DNA from: Betaproteobacteria bacterium Ga0077527
GTDB lineage: Bacteria; Pseudomonadota; Gammaproteobacteria; Burkholderiales; SG8-41
Direction: 5' to 3'
DNA length: 64,000 nucleotides
NCBI GenBank assembly: GCA_001464815.1
Contig: LNDW01000015.1
Location: 248,001-312,000 of the forward strand
The notes below the pieces were generated by a model. The model was not told the origin of the DNA. It saw only the letters and a program-made list of their open reading frames with translations, and ran no database searches. Shown one piece after another: positions 1 through 8,290 of the stretch. The translations under genes were made by a program, and so were the position numbers. Numbering within the stretch: position 1 is the stretch's first letter; every line of letters starts with the position of its first letter.

Positions 1-28
1 GGGTGGTCACGGCGCGGTCGTTTCCCAT

Positions 29-523
29 TCACTTCCTGCCGATGTCGCGCAGCTCGTTCTGCAGCGACAGCTTGTCGAGCGACTTCATCGGCAGCGACAA
101 AAACAATTCGATCCGCCGCTTCAGGATCTGCGCAACCTCGTTGAACTTGTGGTCCACCTGCCCGGGCGTGCCCTCGAAAGCCGCCGGGTCCTCAACGCCC
201 CAGTGCGCGCTCATCGGCTGCCCCGGCCACACCGGGCAGACCTCGCCCGCGGCGTTGTCGCAGACGGTGAACACAAAATCGAGCTGCGGCGCGCCGGACT
301 GCGCGAACTCGCTCCAGCTCTTGCTGCGCACCTCGCCGGTCGGGGCGCGGAAGGACTGCAGCACTTTCAGTGCGCTGGGATGCACCACGCCCTTGGGCAT
401 GCTGCCCGCGGAGTAGGCCTTGAAGCGGCCCTGGCCCATCTGGTTGAGCAGCCCTTCGGCCATGATTGAGCGCGCGGTGTTGCCGGTGCACACAAACAGC
501 ACGTTGTAGATCTTGTCGGACAT
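29..523 (-). CDS. arsC: Arsenate reductase, low-molecular-weight phosphatase type
   Basis: Reduces arsenate to arsenite in the cytoplasm. The 164-residue product starts with the LMW tyrosine-phosphatase P-loop VCTGNTARS, with nucleophilic C12. Two later cysteines, C88 (FTVCDN) and C96 (GEVCPVWPG), fit the relay cysteines of thioredoxin-coupled ArsC enzymes. The ATG at 523 gives the P-loop its usual place near the N terminus; longer readings on this strand run into the gene upstream. It is the last gene of a three-gene minus-strand ars operon and starts 8 bases after the VOC gene. ArsR at the head of the operon probably controls it by arsenite-induced release. Confidence 0.93.
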   Translation of the reverse strand: MSDKIYNVLFVCTGNTARSIMAEGLLNQMGQGRFKAYSAGSMPKGVVHPSALKVLQSFRAPTGEVRSKSWSEFAQSGAPQLDFVFTVCDNAAGEVCPVWPGQPMSAHWGVEDPAAFEGTPGQVDHKFNEVAQILKRRIELFLSLPMKSLDKLSLQNELRDIGRK

Positions 524-531
524 GTGAACTC

Positions 532-1017
532 CTAGCAGCAGCTGGATTTGGCGGGCGCCGCAGCCTTGACCGCAATGGCCAGCGGCTTGCCGCGCACGGG
601 CGGACAGCAGGCCGAGGTGGATGCACCCGCGGCCGGCACCTCGTTGAACACGGGAATGTCGCCGAGGGTATGGAAATGCTCCCAGGCCACACCCTGCGGG
701 TCGGTGATCCAGTGCTTGTCGCTGCGCGCGTAGCAGCAACTGGTCTCGCCCTCGTCGGCCAGCGCCATGTCGGCGCCCTGTGCCGCGGTCTTCATCGCCG
801 CCAGTTCCTCGGCGCTGTCCGCCTGGAAACCGAGATGATCGAGGCCGGGCGCACCGCCGCCGCGGGTGGACACCGCGAAGTTGACGCGCGGGTCTTCCAG
901 CATCCACTTCGCGTAATCGCTTTCGTGGCGCGCCGGTTCGGCACCGAACAGTTTCGAGTAGAAAGCCACACTCGCGGACAGGTCCGCGACATGCAGATGC
1001 ACATGGAATCGTTTCAT
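532..1017 (-). CDS. ArsI/CadI-family VOC metalloprotein
   Basis: A 161-residue vicinal-oxygen-chelate (glyoxalase-fold) protein of the ArsI/CadI heavy-metal family. ArsI members cleave the carbon-arsenic bond of organoarsenicals using Fe(II). The adjacent pair C94-C95 in ETSCCYARSDKHW is the family's arsenic-binding signature. H7, H61 and E113 are candidate metal ligands from their positions in the repeated fold. The protein ends in SSCC, a second thiol pair. It lies 11 bases after arsR and 8 before arsC, so it shares their transcript. I am sure of the family; whether it is a true C-As lyase or a cadmium-induced CadI-like protein cannot be settled from sequence alone. Confidence 0.85.
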   Translation of the reverse strand: MKRFHVHLHVADLSASVAFYSKLFGAEPARHESDYAKWMLEDPRVNFAVSTRGGGAPGLDHLGFQADSAEELAAMKTAAQGADMALADEGETSCCYARSDKHWITDPQGVAWEHFHTLGDIPVFNEVPAAGASTSACCPPVRGKPLAIAVKAAAPAKSSCC

Positions 1018-1028
1018 GGTTTTTCCTT

Positions 1029-1352
1029 TCAGCAGGCGCAGGCTGTTGCAGCGGTTTCGAGACAGGCCTCACCCTGGCAGCAGTTGTCGGTGAGATAGCC
1101 GAGCAGGCCGTTCATGCGCGCGAACTCGGCGCGGTAGATCAGGTTGCGGCCGGCGCGCTGTTGCGTGATCAGGCCGGCGTTCATCAGCTCTTTCAGGTGG
1201 AAGGACAGCGTGGCTGCCGGCAACTCGAACTGTTCCGCCAGCGCGCCGGGGGTCATGCCCGCGGGGCCCACTACCACGAGCGCGCGGAATACCTGCAGGC
1301 GGTTGGGCTGGGCCAGTGCGGCGAGGGCTCGGACGACGTCTTGTTCATTCAT
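1029..1352 (-). CDS. arsR: ArsR-family metalloregulator
   Basis: A 107-residue winged-helix repressor of the ArsR/SmtB family. The helix-turn-helix covers roughly residues 33-62 (PGALAEQFELPAATLSFHLK). The sensing cysteines are not in the recognition helix as in E. coli ArsR. They cluster at the C terminus: C91 and C92 in NCCQGEAC, then C97, C105 and C107. This suggests an arsenite site of the type with C-terminal thiols. It heads the minus-strand ars operon. The inverted repeat at 1351-1374 overlaps its start codon, which fits tight autoregulation. Confidence 0.92.
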   Translation of the reverse strand: MNEQDVVRALAALAQPNRLQVFRALVVVGPAGMTPGALAEQFELPAATLSFHLKELMNAGLITQQRAGRNLIYRAEFARMNGLLGYLTDNCCQGEACLETAATACAC

Positions 1353-1374
1353 ATTTCCATGTTATTGGAAATAT
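1351..1374. promoter_or_regulatory. Likely ArsR operator (9-bp perfect inverted repeat)
   Basis: ATATTTCCA at 1351-1359 is mirrored exactly by TGGAAATAT at 1366-1374 around a 6-base spacer. It is AT-rich in a GC-rich neighbourhood and begins inside the arsR start codon. Its size and position fit an ArsR autoregulatory operator. Confidence 0.7.
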
Positions 1375-1506
1375 TGAATTGAAGCAAGACCCTACTGCCC
1401 GGATCAGCTAAATCGTTGATTCATCATGCGGATTGTCACGCAAGCGTGTCATGCACGAGGTCTAGAATAATCCGCGATAACAACGAAAAACCCCGAGGAG
1501 GTCACC

Positions 1507-2469
1507 ATGCCCCATCCGCTGCGCGCCGCCGCCCTGTTCGCTGCCCTGCTGTCCGCACCCGCGCTCGCTGCTTATCCCGACCGCCCGATCCGGTTGATGC
1601 TGCCCTTCCCGCCCGGCGGCCCCAGCGACATCGTCGGCCGCATGATTGCGCAGAAGCTCGGCGAATCACTGGGCCAGCAGGTGGTGGTGGACAACCGCGG
1701 CGGTGCCGCCGGCAACATTGCCTGCGAGATCGCCAAGCTCGCCGCGCCCGACGGCTACACGCTGCTGCAGGCCACCGTGGGCACGATGTCGATCAACCCC
1801 GGCCTCTACAAAAATCTGCCCTACGATCCGCTGCGCGATTTCGCGCCGATCTCGCTGATGACCGAAACGCCGTACCTGCTGGTGGTCAACCCGAAGGTGC
1901 CGGCGAACAACGTCAAGGAACTCGTCGCACTCGCCAAGGCGCAGCCCGGCAAGCTCAACTTCGCCTCCGGCGGCGTCGGCACCGGCAACCATTTTTCCGG
2001 CGAGCTGTTCAAGTCGCTCGCCGGCATCGACATCGTGCACATCCCGTACAAGGGCAGCGGCGTGGGCCAGAACGACGTGCTCTCCGGCCAGGTGCAGATG
2101 ATGTTCATCAACCTGCTGCCGGCGCTGCCCTTCGTCAACCAGGGCCGCCTGCGCGGGCTCGGTGTCACCAGCGCGAAGCGCTCGGGCGCCGCGCCGCAGA
2201 TCCCGACCATCGCCGAAAGCGGCTTCCCCAACTACCAATCCACCTCCTGGCACGGCATCGTCGCCCCGGCGAAGACACCGGCGCCGATCATCAAGCTGCT
2301 GCATGCCGAGATGGTCAAGATCACCCAGCAGGCCGACGTCAAGCAGCGCATGTCCGGCCAGGGCACCGACCTCATCGGCAGCACGCCGGAAGAATTCCGC
2401 AAGCTGATCCAGGTGGAAGCGGCCAAGTGGGCGGGCGTGATCAAGGCCGCGGGCATCAAGCCGGAGTGA
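1507..2469 (+). CDS. Bug/TctC family solute-binding protein
   Basis: A 320-residue periplasmic binding protein for a small carboxylate. It has a signal peptide ending near ALA at residues 19-21, then the family opening YPDRPIRLMLPFPPGGPSD and the APDGYTLL motif. The binding-loop and hinge motifs HIPYKGSG and PTIAESGFPNY are present. AGGAGGT at 1496-1502 fixes the start. It is followed 100 bases later by a second Bug gene on the same strand, probably in one transcript. No TctA or TctB permease gene is nearby, so the membrane partner must be encoded elsewhere. The ligand is unknown. Confidence 0.93.
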   Translation: MPHPLRAAALFAALLSAPALAAYPDRPIRLMLPFPPGGPSDIVGRMIAQKLGESLGQQVVVDNRGGAAGNIACEIAKLAAPDGYTLLQATVGTMSINPGLYKNLPYDPLRDFAPISLMTETPYLLVVNPKVPANNVKELVALAKAQPGKLNFASGGVGTGNHFSGELFKSLAGIDIVHIPYKGSGVGQNDVLSGQVQMMFINLLPALPFVNQGRLRGLGVTSAKRSGAAPQIPTIAESGFPNYQSTSWHGIVAPAKTPAPIIKLLHAEMVKITQQADVKQRMSGQGTDLIGSTPEEFRKLIQVEAAKWAGVIKAAGIKPE

Positions 2470-2571
2470 TCGCGGGGCACCGGCCGCGACAGGCCGGGCC
2501 CGCAATACTGAACCAGCGCAGGGGAAACAGCAGACCACAACAACAACGCAGCATCTCCGGGAGGAACCACC

Positions 2572-3537
2572 ATGCAGCCGATCCGCCACGCCATCGCCGC
2601 AGTCCTCGTTCTCGCCAGCCTCGGCAGCGCCCACGCGCAAAACTATCCCAACCGCGCGGTGCGCTTCATCATCCCGCAGTCCGCGGGCTCGGCCACCGAC
2701 ACCGTGGCGCGGCTGATCGGCACGCGGCTCGCCGAGCGCTTCGGCCAGCCGGTGGTGCACGAGAACCGCACCGGCGCGGGTGGCGTCATCGGCGCCGAGC
2801 TGCTGGTGAAATCCGCGCCCGACGGCTACACCATCCTCATCATCAGCGCGACCCACACCGTCAATCCCAGCCTGCGCAAAAGCCTGCCCTACGACAGCGT
2901 CAACGATTTCGCGCCGGTGACCATGGCCACCGCGCAACCCTATGTGATGCTCGCGCATCCCTCGCTGCCGGCCAGAGGCGTGAAGGAACTGGTGGCGCTG
3001 GCGCGCGCGCGGCCGGGCCAGATCAACTTCGCCTCCTCGGGTGCGGGCACGCTCGGCCACCTCGGCTTCGAACAGCTGAAGACCATCGCCAGGATCAACA
3101 TGGTGCACGTGCCGTACAAGAGCATCGGCGCGGCGATGACCGACATCGTCGGCGGCCACATCACGCTGCTCTATTCCACCGTGGTCTCGGGCCTGCCCCA
3201 GGTCAATGCCGGCCGGCTGCGCGCGCTCGCGGTGTCCTCGCCGAAACGCGCGCAGGTCGCGCCCAACGTGCCCACCGTCGCCGAGTCCGGCTTCCCCGGC
3301 TATGAAGTCACCGGCTGGTACGGTGTGGTCGCCCCCGCCAGAACCCCGCCCGAAATCATCAACCGCCTCAACAGCGAGATCGCCGCCATCCTGCGCCTGC
3401 CCGCCGTGGCCGAGCGCCTCGCCGGCGACGGCTCCGAGGCCGTTGGCAACACCCCCGAGCAGTTCGGCGCACATATCCGCGCCGAGATCGCGAAATGGGG
3501 CCAGGTGGTAAAGGCCGCGGGCATTACCGCCGACTGA
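2572..3537 (+). CDS. Bug/TctC family solute-binding protein
   Basis: A 321-residue Bug protein with a signal peptide ending AHA at about residue 22, the opening NYPNRAVRFIIPQSAGSATD, SAPDGYTILI, HVPYKSIG and PTVAESGFPGYEV. A GGGAGGAACC ribosome site lies just before the ATG. In the opening, IIPQSAGSATD replaces the commoner PFPPGG-type loop, as in its more distant paralogue at 28.0-29.0 kb, so the ligand may differ from that of the gene before it. It is probably cotranscribed with the preceding Bug gene and followed by the remains of a third. Confidence 0.93.
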   Translation: MQPIRHAIAAVLVLASLGSAHAQNYPNRAVRFIIPQSAGSATDTVARLIGTRLAERFGQPVVHENRTGAGGVIGAELLVKSAPDGYTILIISATHTVNPSLRKSLPYDSVNDFAPVTMATAQPYVMLAHPSLPARGVKELVALARARPGQINFASSGAGTLGHLGFEQLKTIARINMVHVPYKSIGAAMTDIVGGHITLLYSTVVSGLPQVNAGRLRALAVSSPKRAQVAPNVPTVAESGFPGYEVTGWYGVVAPARTPPEIINRLNSEIAAILRLPAVAERLAGDGSEAVGNTPEQFGAHIRAEIAKWGQVVKAAGITAD

Positions 3538-3630
3538 GCAGCGCTGTCTTCGCGGCGGCGGCTGCCTTGCGCCGCGACTCCCGGCGCAGTGCGCCCATAA
3601 CACGCTGCACACCCGCCGGGAGCAGCCATC

Positions 3631-3961
3631 ATGACGCACACACTTCGTGTATTGCTGGTATTGCTTGTCGCCTTCGTCAACAGCCCCGCCATCGCGCAGG
3701 ACCATCCCGCGTGCCCGAAGTGCCGACGCTGAAAGAGCTCTACGGCATCGGCGCGCCGAAACACCTCGGCCCCCGGCGGCAAAAGTACTGCACAAGGCGA
3801 TCCGCCGCGCGGTGGACGATCCGGTGTTCCCGAAGGCGCCGGACCGCGCCGGCATGTCGCGCTTCTACATGACCGGCGACGAGTATGCGAAGTCGATCCG
3901 CCAGACATTTGATGAAGAGAAGCGCGCGGTGGAAAAACCTGGACTGGGCGTTAATCAATAA
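3631..3961 (+). pseudogene. Internally deleted, frameshifted Bug/TctC gene
   Basis: A signal peptide (MTHTLRVLLVLLVAFVNSPA) starts at 3631 and is followed almost at once by C-terminal Bug sequence in other frames. VPEVPTLKELYGIGAP is read around 3710-3757. AIRRAVDDPVFPKAPDRAG and the end MTGDEYAKSIRQTFDEEKR are read up to the stop at 3959-3961. About two thirds of the normal 320-residue protein is missing and at least one frameshift separates the pieces. It is the third Bug copy in this tandem and no longer makes a binding protein. Confidence 0.75.
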
Positions 3962-3988
3962 GTATTTGTTTTTATTGAATAATTTTTA
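3959..3988. repeat. AT-rich 30-bp motif, copy A
   Basis: It begins TAAGT, has TTATTGAATAA in the middle and ends TTTTTA. It matches copy B (38776) at 26 of 30 positions and copy C (52092) at 27 of 30. It starts at the stop codon of the Bug pseudogene. Confidence 0.6.
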
Positions 3989-4139
3989 TGGCTGCTCCAG
4001 CTCCGCCGCGAGCGCCGGCGCAGCGGCTTGAGATTTTCAGGCGGCCCGAATCGCAAACGCGGCCGCGGGAACTGCGGACGCTGCATTCAGTCTCAAGGCA
4101 GCAGAAACTGTTTCCACAATCAAAACAGGGGGGGGAGAG

Positions 4140-4571
4140 ATGGCGCAACAGCAGAAACCTGCATCTGACTGGCAGTCCGTGCTGGGACTCACCGGCTTGT
4201 TGTCCTGGCTGCTCATGTTTGGCGTGGTCGATTATTCCCATGACATGCTGATGGCGAAGAACGACAGCGAATCGCCGTGGGCCACGATCTATGAAGTTTC
4301 CGCAGGCTACGTATTGGGATTTGTAGGGGCACTGGCGGTCTGGCTGCTGTGGCAGCTTGCCCAGGGTCCGGTGCCCGAAATCCTGTCCGAGTCGCCGTGG
4401 ATGCGCGGCCTGTCCGCGCTCGGTCTGACCGCTGTGCTGGCGAGCGCGCTCGCGGGGCTCGTGATGCACAACCTCGGCGGGCTGTCGCTGACCTACGACT
4501 CGGCATTCGTGATCGCGATACTCGTGGTGTCGTTCGGCGTGATACCGCTCTACCGCAACTGGCGCAGCTAG
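4140..4571 (+). CDS. Small membrane protein of unknown function
   Basis: A 143-residue protein with about four hydrophobic stretches: near residues 14-30 (VLGLTGLLSWLLMFGVV), 54-72 (AGYVLGFVGALAVWLLWQL), 90-107 (ALGLTAVLASALAGLVM) and 120-137 (AFVIAILVVSFGVIPLY). It is likely an integral inner-membrane protein. The ATG directly follows a GGGGGGGAGAG run that can serve as a ribosome site. I do not recognise the family. It stands alone between the Bug pseudogene and a convergent Bug gene. The 178 bases before it hold AT-rich motif copy A and no other gene. Confidence 0.65.
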   Translation: MAQQQKPASDWQSVLGLTGLLSWLLMFGVVDYSHDMLMAKNDSESPWATIYEVSAGYVLGFVGALAVWLLWQLAQGPVPEILSESPWMRGLSALGLTAVLASALAGLVMHNLGGLSLTYDSAFVIAILVVSFGVIPLYRNWRS

Positions 4572-4622
4572 CAGGCGACGGCGCCGGCGTCAGTGATGCC
4601 GGCGCCGTGGGCCTGATTTGAC

Positions 4623-5576
4623 TTACTGCCCCAGCCCCGCCTCTTTCGCGGCACGGCTCCACAGCTTCATTTCAGCCGCCATCCGCTTCGCCATGTCTTC
4701 CGGCGTGCCGCCCACACTTTCGAGCGCGGCATCGAACAGGCGCTGCTGGATGCGCGGATCGGCGAGCGACTTGTTATAGGCCGCCGACAGCCGGCTGACG
4801 ATCTCCGGCGGCGTGCCCATCGGCAGCACCGCGCCGAACCACTGCGAGATGTCCATGAACTTGTAGCCCATCTCGGCCAGTGTCGGCACCTCGGGCAGGG
4901 CTTTCGAGCGCTGGCCCGAAGTCACCGCGAGCAGCTTGATGCGGCCCGACTTCACATGCGGCATCAGCGGCGCCGAGCCGAGCACCGCCACCGGCACATG
5001 GCCGCTGACCAGATCCACCACCGCCTGGCCACCGCCCTTGTACGGCACGCCGATCATCTTCACACCCACGCCCTGGAAGAACACGCCCGCGGCCACCGCC
5101 TGCGTGCCGGTGGCGGAGGACAGCGCATAGGAAATCTGCCCCGGCCGCGCCTTCGCCGCCTTGAGCAGGTCGGCAATCGAATTCCAGCGTGGCGCCGGAT
5201 GCACGGCGATGACGATGGGCTGGTTGGTGAGGATCGTCACCGGCTGCAGGTCGCGCTCGGCGCGATACGACAGCGACGGCGTCAGCACCGGCTGGTAATA
5301 GGACGAATCGGAATTGACCACCACGGTGTAGCCGTCCTTCGGCGCGCGGATCAACGCTTCGATCGCGACGCTGCCGGCGCCACCGGGCCGGTTCTCGACG
5401 ATGACCTGCTGGCCGAGTTCCTTGGCCACCACTTCTGCGGTGAGCCGCGCCGTCACATCCGAAGTGCCGCCGGGCGCGAAGCCCACCAGCACCCGCACCG
5501 GCCGCTGCGGCCAGGGCTGGGCCCAGGCTGCCGCGCATAACAACATCATCAGGATGCCGCTGATCAGTCTTTGCAT
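4623..5576 (-). CDS. Bug/TctC family solute-binding protein
   Basis: A 317-residue Bug protein with a signal peptide ending AWA near residue 19, then QRPVRVLVGFAPGGTSD. APKDGYTVVV stands in place of the usual APDGYT, and GVPYKGGGQAV follows. GAGGAGG sits 6-7 bases before the ATG on the minus strand. It converges on the membrane-protein gene, with about 50 bases between the stops. The sulfatase gene lies upstream on the same strand about 180 bases away, so cotranscription is possible but not evident. Confidence 0.92.
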   Translation of the reverse strand: MQRLISGILMMLLCAAAWAQPWPQRPVRVLVGFAPGGTSDVTARLTAEVVAKELGQQVIVENRPGGAGSVAIEALIRAPKDGYTVVVNSDSSYYQPVLTPSLSYRAERDLQPVTILTNQPIVIAVHPAPRWNSIADLLKAAKARPGQISYALSSATGTQAVAAGVFFQGVGVKMIGVPYKGGGQAVVDLVSGHVPVAVLGSAPLMPHVKSGRIKLLAVTSGQRSKALPEVPTLAEMGYKFMDISQWFGAVLPMGTPPEIVSRLSAAYNKSLADPRIQQRLFDAALESVGGTPEDMAKRMAAEMKLWSRAAKEAGLGQ

Positions 5577-5658
5577 GGTCCACCTCCTCAGGGGAATGCC
5601 GGGTTTACTGCTGCTGCTTTATATTTTTTGGTTTGCTTTGGCTTACAAACTACTTGAT

Positions 5659-5732
5659 TTGTTTCCCTCGCCCCGCTTGCGGGGAGACAAGGGCACACTT
5701 GAAGCGAAGCAGGGCTAGGGTGAGGGGCAACA
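5659..5732. repeat. Composite intergenic palindrome
   Basis: A short hairpin, CCCCGC/GCGGGG, at 5671-5684 is nested in longer imperfect arms: TTGTTTCCCTCGCC at 5659-5672 against GGTGAGGGGCAACA at 5719-5732. It lies between the sulfatase and Bug genes and resembles the GC-rich extragenic palindromes common in betaproteobacteria. It could act in termination or mRNA stability. Confidence 0.5.
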
Positions 5733-5755
5733 GCACAAGCCTCAAAACAAAAATA

Positions 5756-7297
5756 TCAAGCCATCCCAATCGGCTCTGCCAGTTTGTCCGACACCTTGCC
5801 CGGCCGCGCGCGCATCAGCTCTTCCATTTCCTTGCGCACCTTGGCATAGCCCGGATCGTCGAACAGGTTGTTCATTTCCTTCGGATCATTCTCGAGGTCG
5901 TACATCTCGCCGGCGCCCGAGGCCAGTTCGAAGGTGCACTTCCAGCGCTTTGTACGTACCGTGCGCAACTGCAAACCCACACCGCAGCGCGAGGGATGCA
6001 CATGCCATTCCATCCATGCCGCATCACGCGGCGCATCCTGGCCCGCGAGCAGCGGCTTCAGGCTGCGGCCCTGCAGCGCATGCGGCGCCTGCACACCGGC
6101 TGCGTCATAAAAGGTGGCCGCGAGGTCGAGTGTCGATACCGGCTCTTTCACCACACGGCCGGCGGCGACACCGGGGCCGCGCGCGACCATGGTCACCCGC
6201 ATCAAGTCTTCATAGGGCGTCGGGCCTTTGAGGTACAGGCCGTGGTGGCCGAGCATGTCGCCGTGATCGGTGGTGTAGATGATCAGCGTGTTGTCGGCCA
6301 TGCCGAGGTCGTTGATCCTGTCGAGGATGCGGCCGACGTTGTGGTCGATCAGCGAAATCATGCCGTAGTAGTTGGCGGTCATCTCGGCGAGCTGGGCATC
6401 GGTCTGCACCGGCGTGCGCGAGCCTTCTGCGCGGAACTTGCGCATCTCCGGATCGGCGAGCTGCGGCGTGCCCTCAAGCTGCGCCTTGTGCCACCACGGC
6501 CGCCGCTCGAAATCCATCGTGCGGTGCGCGGGCAGCTTCACGCTCTTCGGGTCATACAGCCCGCTCCAGGGTTCCGGACAGTCAAAGGGATGATGCGGAT
6601 CGGGAAACGAAATCCACATCGCCAGCGGTTTGCTTTGATCGTGATGGCTCAGGTGATCCATCGCACGGTCGGCGGTCCAGGTGCTGCTGTGCCAGGCCAC
6701 CGGCAGCGCCGAGCTCCAGGTCTGCGCGGCGCCGGTTTCGGGGCGCGTCGATTGCGCCCACAGCTTGTAGCCTTCTTCATCCTTGCCGCGCCCGACAAAC
6801 CAGCGCTCGTAATGCCCCATCGGCGGCCGGTCCATCGGCCGTGTGCGGTGGGTATGGCCCAGCACCGACAGCTCGACATGCTCAAAGCCCATGTACGGGC
6901 CAAACCAGTCAGGGCCGTATTTATCCTGGCTCTTGTTGCACTCCGGTGTGCCGGTGGGCGCAAACGTCGCCTTGGTGGCGAAATGCGCCTTGCCGATGAA
7001 CGCGGTCTTGTAGCCGTTCTTCGCCAGCGTGCCGGCAAAACCCGCACCGCCCACCTTGGGATTAAGATCAACGCCGTTGTCCCACACGCCATGCGTCAGC
7101 GGCAGCAGCCCGGTGAGCATCGAGGCGCGCGAAGGCTGGCACACCAGATTGGGCGTCATGCAGGCATTAAAACGCGTGCCGTCACGCGCCAGCCAGTCGA
7201 GGTGCGGGGTCTTGATGTCCGGATTCTCAAAACCGTTGCAGTCGGCGCGCTGCTGGTCGGAGGTGATCAGGATGATGTTGGGGCGCTTAGCGGTCAT
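5756..7297 (-). CDS. Sulfatase / alkaline phosphatase superfamily hydrolase
   Basis: A 513-residue type I sulfatase-family enzyme. C53 in LVCQPSRAS sits in the C-x-P-S-R signature that is oxidised to formylglycine in active sulfatases. The metal-site motif ITSDQQR at residues 11-17 and the later TTDHGDMLGHHG supply calcium and catalytic residues. No signal peptide is evident (MTAKRPNIILITSDQQ), so it probably works in the cytoplasm. It could act on sulfate esters or, as some family members do, on phosphonate or choline esters; the substrate cannot be read. It may be followed on the same strand by the Bug gene. Confidence 0.88.
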   Translation of the reverse strand: MTAKRPNIILITSDQQRADCNGFENPDIKTPHLDWLARDGTRFNACMTPNLVCQPSRASMLTGLLPLTHGVWDNGVDLNPKVGGAGFAGTLAKNGYKTAFIGKAHFATKATFAPTGTPECNKSQDKYGPDWFGPYMGFEHVELSVLGHTHRTRPMDRPPMGHYERWFVGRGKDEEGYKLWAQSTRPETGAAQTWSSALPVAWHSSTWTADRAMDHLSHHDQSKPLAMWISFPDPHHPFDCPEPWSGLYDPKSVKLPAHRTMDFERRPWWHKAQLEGTPQLADPEMRKFRAEGSRTPVQTDAQLAEMTANYYGMISLIDHNVGRILDRINDLGMADNTLIIYTTDHGDMLGHHGLYLKGPTPYEDLMRVTMVARGPGVAAGRVVKEPVSTLDLAATFYDAAGVQAPHALQGRSLKPLLAGQDAPRDAAWMEWHVHPSRCGVGLQLRTVRTKRWKCTFELASGAGEMYDLENDPKEMNNLFDDPGYAKVRKEMEELMRARPGKVSDKLAEPIGMA

Positions 7298-7621
7298 GCA
7301 GGCTCCTCGCGGTAAACGCCGCGTTCAATGCGCGGCTTGTTGGCAGATGGCAATGATGTTGACAGCCCCGGTTCACATACGCAATTGCCCGGCCCCATCC
7401 GTTCCGCCATGCGGTCGCGCATAAGCCCATGAATTCATGACGTACAGGCCGGGATTGGGCACACCGGACCACGCAGCACCAACGGCCACGCCTGATAAAT
7501 CGGACAAGGCCGGACCGCGGCCCCATACTGGGCTGGCCTGCCGCTCCAACGCCGGGGTGCAACCTGCACGGGCTCGCACTATTCCCCCTCACCGGCGCAC
7601 GCTGCATCTCTGGAGAACACC
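7298..7621. other. 324-bp intergenic stretch between divergent genes
   Basis: It separates the minus-strand sulfatase from the plus-strand small membrane protein. I see no conserved protein, RNA gene or clear operator. Promoters for both genes are presumably here. Confidence 0.4.
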
Positions 7622-7891
7622 ATGAACATCACCCTCTGGCTCCTGGCCGGCGCCATCGTCGGCTGGGCCGGCGCGCACTTTTTCGATTTCAACCAGCAGC
7701 GCGGCAATGCCGTCGCCATGGTCATCGGCGCGGTCGGCGCCCTGCTCGGCGGCGATTCGCTCGCGCCGCTGCTCAGCAACGCGGCGGTGATTGAAGGCCA
7801 CATCTCGATTTTCTCGCTGGTCATCGCCATGCTCGTGGCCGCCGCCTGCGTGGTGGCGGGCGACATGGTGTCCAGGCGCTTCGGCATCTGA
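7622..7891 (+). CDS. Small three-helix membrane protein (GlsB/YeaQ-like)
   Basis: An 89-residue protein with three hydrophobic segments: about residues 4-20 (TLWLLAGAIVGWAGAHF), 32-52 (AMVIGAVGALLGGDSLAPLL) and 62-82 (ISIFSLVIAMLVAAACVVAG). The glycine-rich GAIVGWAGA and GAVGALLGGD runs resemble the transglycosylase-associated / YeaQ stress membrane family. Assignment is tentative. CTGGAGAACACC precedes the ATG as a ribosome site. It starts a run of three small plus-strand genes ending in a strong terminator at 8664-8706. Confidence 0.65.
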   Translation: MNITLWLLAGAIVGWAGAHFFDFNQQRGNAVAMVIGAVGALLGGDSLAPLLSNAAVIEGHISIFSLVIAMLVAAACVVAGDMVSRRFGI

Positions 7892-7894
7892 GGC

Positions 7895-8275
7895 GTGATG
7901 ACCACGGCTCCCGATACGCTCACCGAACCGCGCACCTCGGTGGAAATCCTGTCGTTCCGCATGTTCATGGACGAACTGCGCAACGCCACCCGCCAGCCTG
8001 CCGAACCCCGCGCCGCCAACCCGCTCGATGAAGCGGTGCAGGCGGTGCAGCGCAATCCCGCGCTGATCCAGGCGCGGCTGCTCACACGCATCCTCGGCGC
8101 CTTCGTCGGGCGCGGCGCCTCGTTCCGGCGTGCCGAAGTGGCCGCCTTCGACCGCGAACACCTGAACCTGCTTGCCGCGCTGATGCACTCGCATGAGGCG
8201 GGGCAGATCAGCCCCGCCGAGTGGACCCGCGCGGCAGACACCACCGATGCCGCCCAGCGCGAATTCGATTCCTGA
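7895..8275 (+). CDS. Hypothetical protein
   Basis: A 126-residue soluble, charged and mostly helical protein of no family I recognise. It has no signal peptide or membrane segment. Either GTG at 7895 or ATG at 7898 may start it. It follows the membrane-protein stop by only a few bases and ends 15 bases before the next gene, so the three are almost certainly cotranscribed. A central patch, ALIQARLLTRILGAFVGRG, could form an amphipathic helix. Confidence 0.6.
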   Translation: MMTTAPDTLTEPRTSVEILSFRMFMDELRNATRQPAEPRAANPLDEAVQAVQRNPALIQARLLTRILGAFVGRGASFRRAEVAAFDREHLNLLAALMHSHEAGQISPAEWTRAADTTDAAQREFDS

Positions 8276-8290
8276 GGCCCCGCACCCGCC

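Noticed and set aside
1416-3305. 629-codon plus-strand frame across two Bug genes
   Set aside because: Arginine/proline-rich frame shadow spanning the gap between two true genes with signal peptides and ribosome sites.
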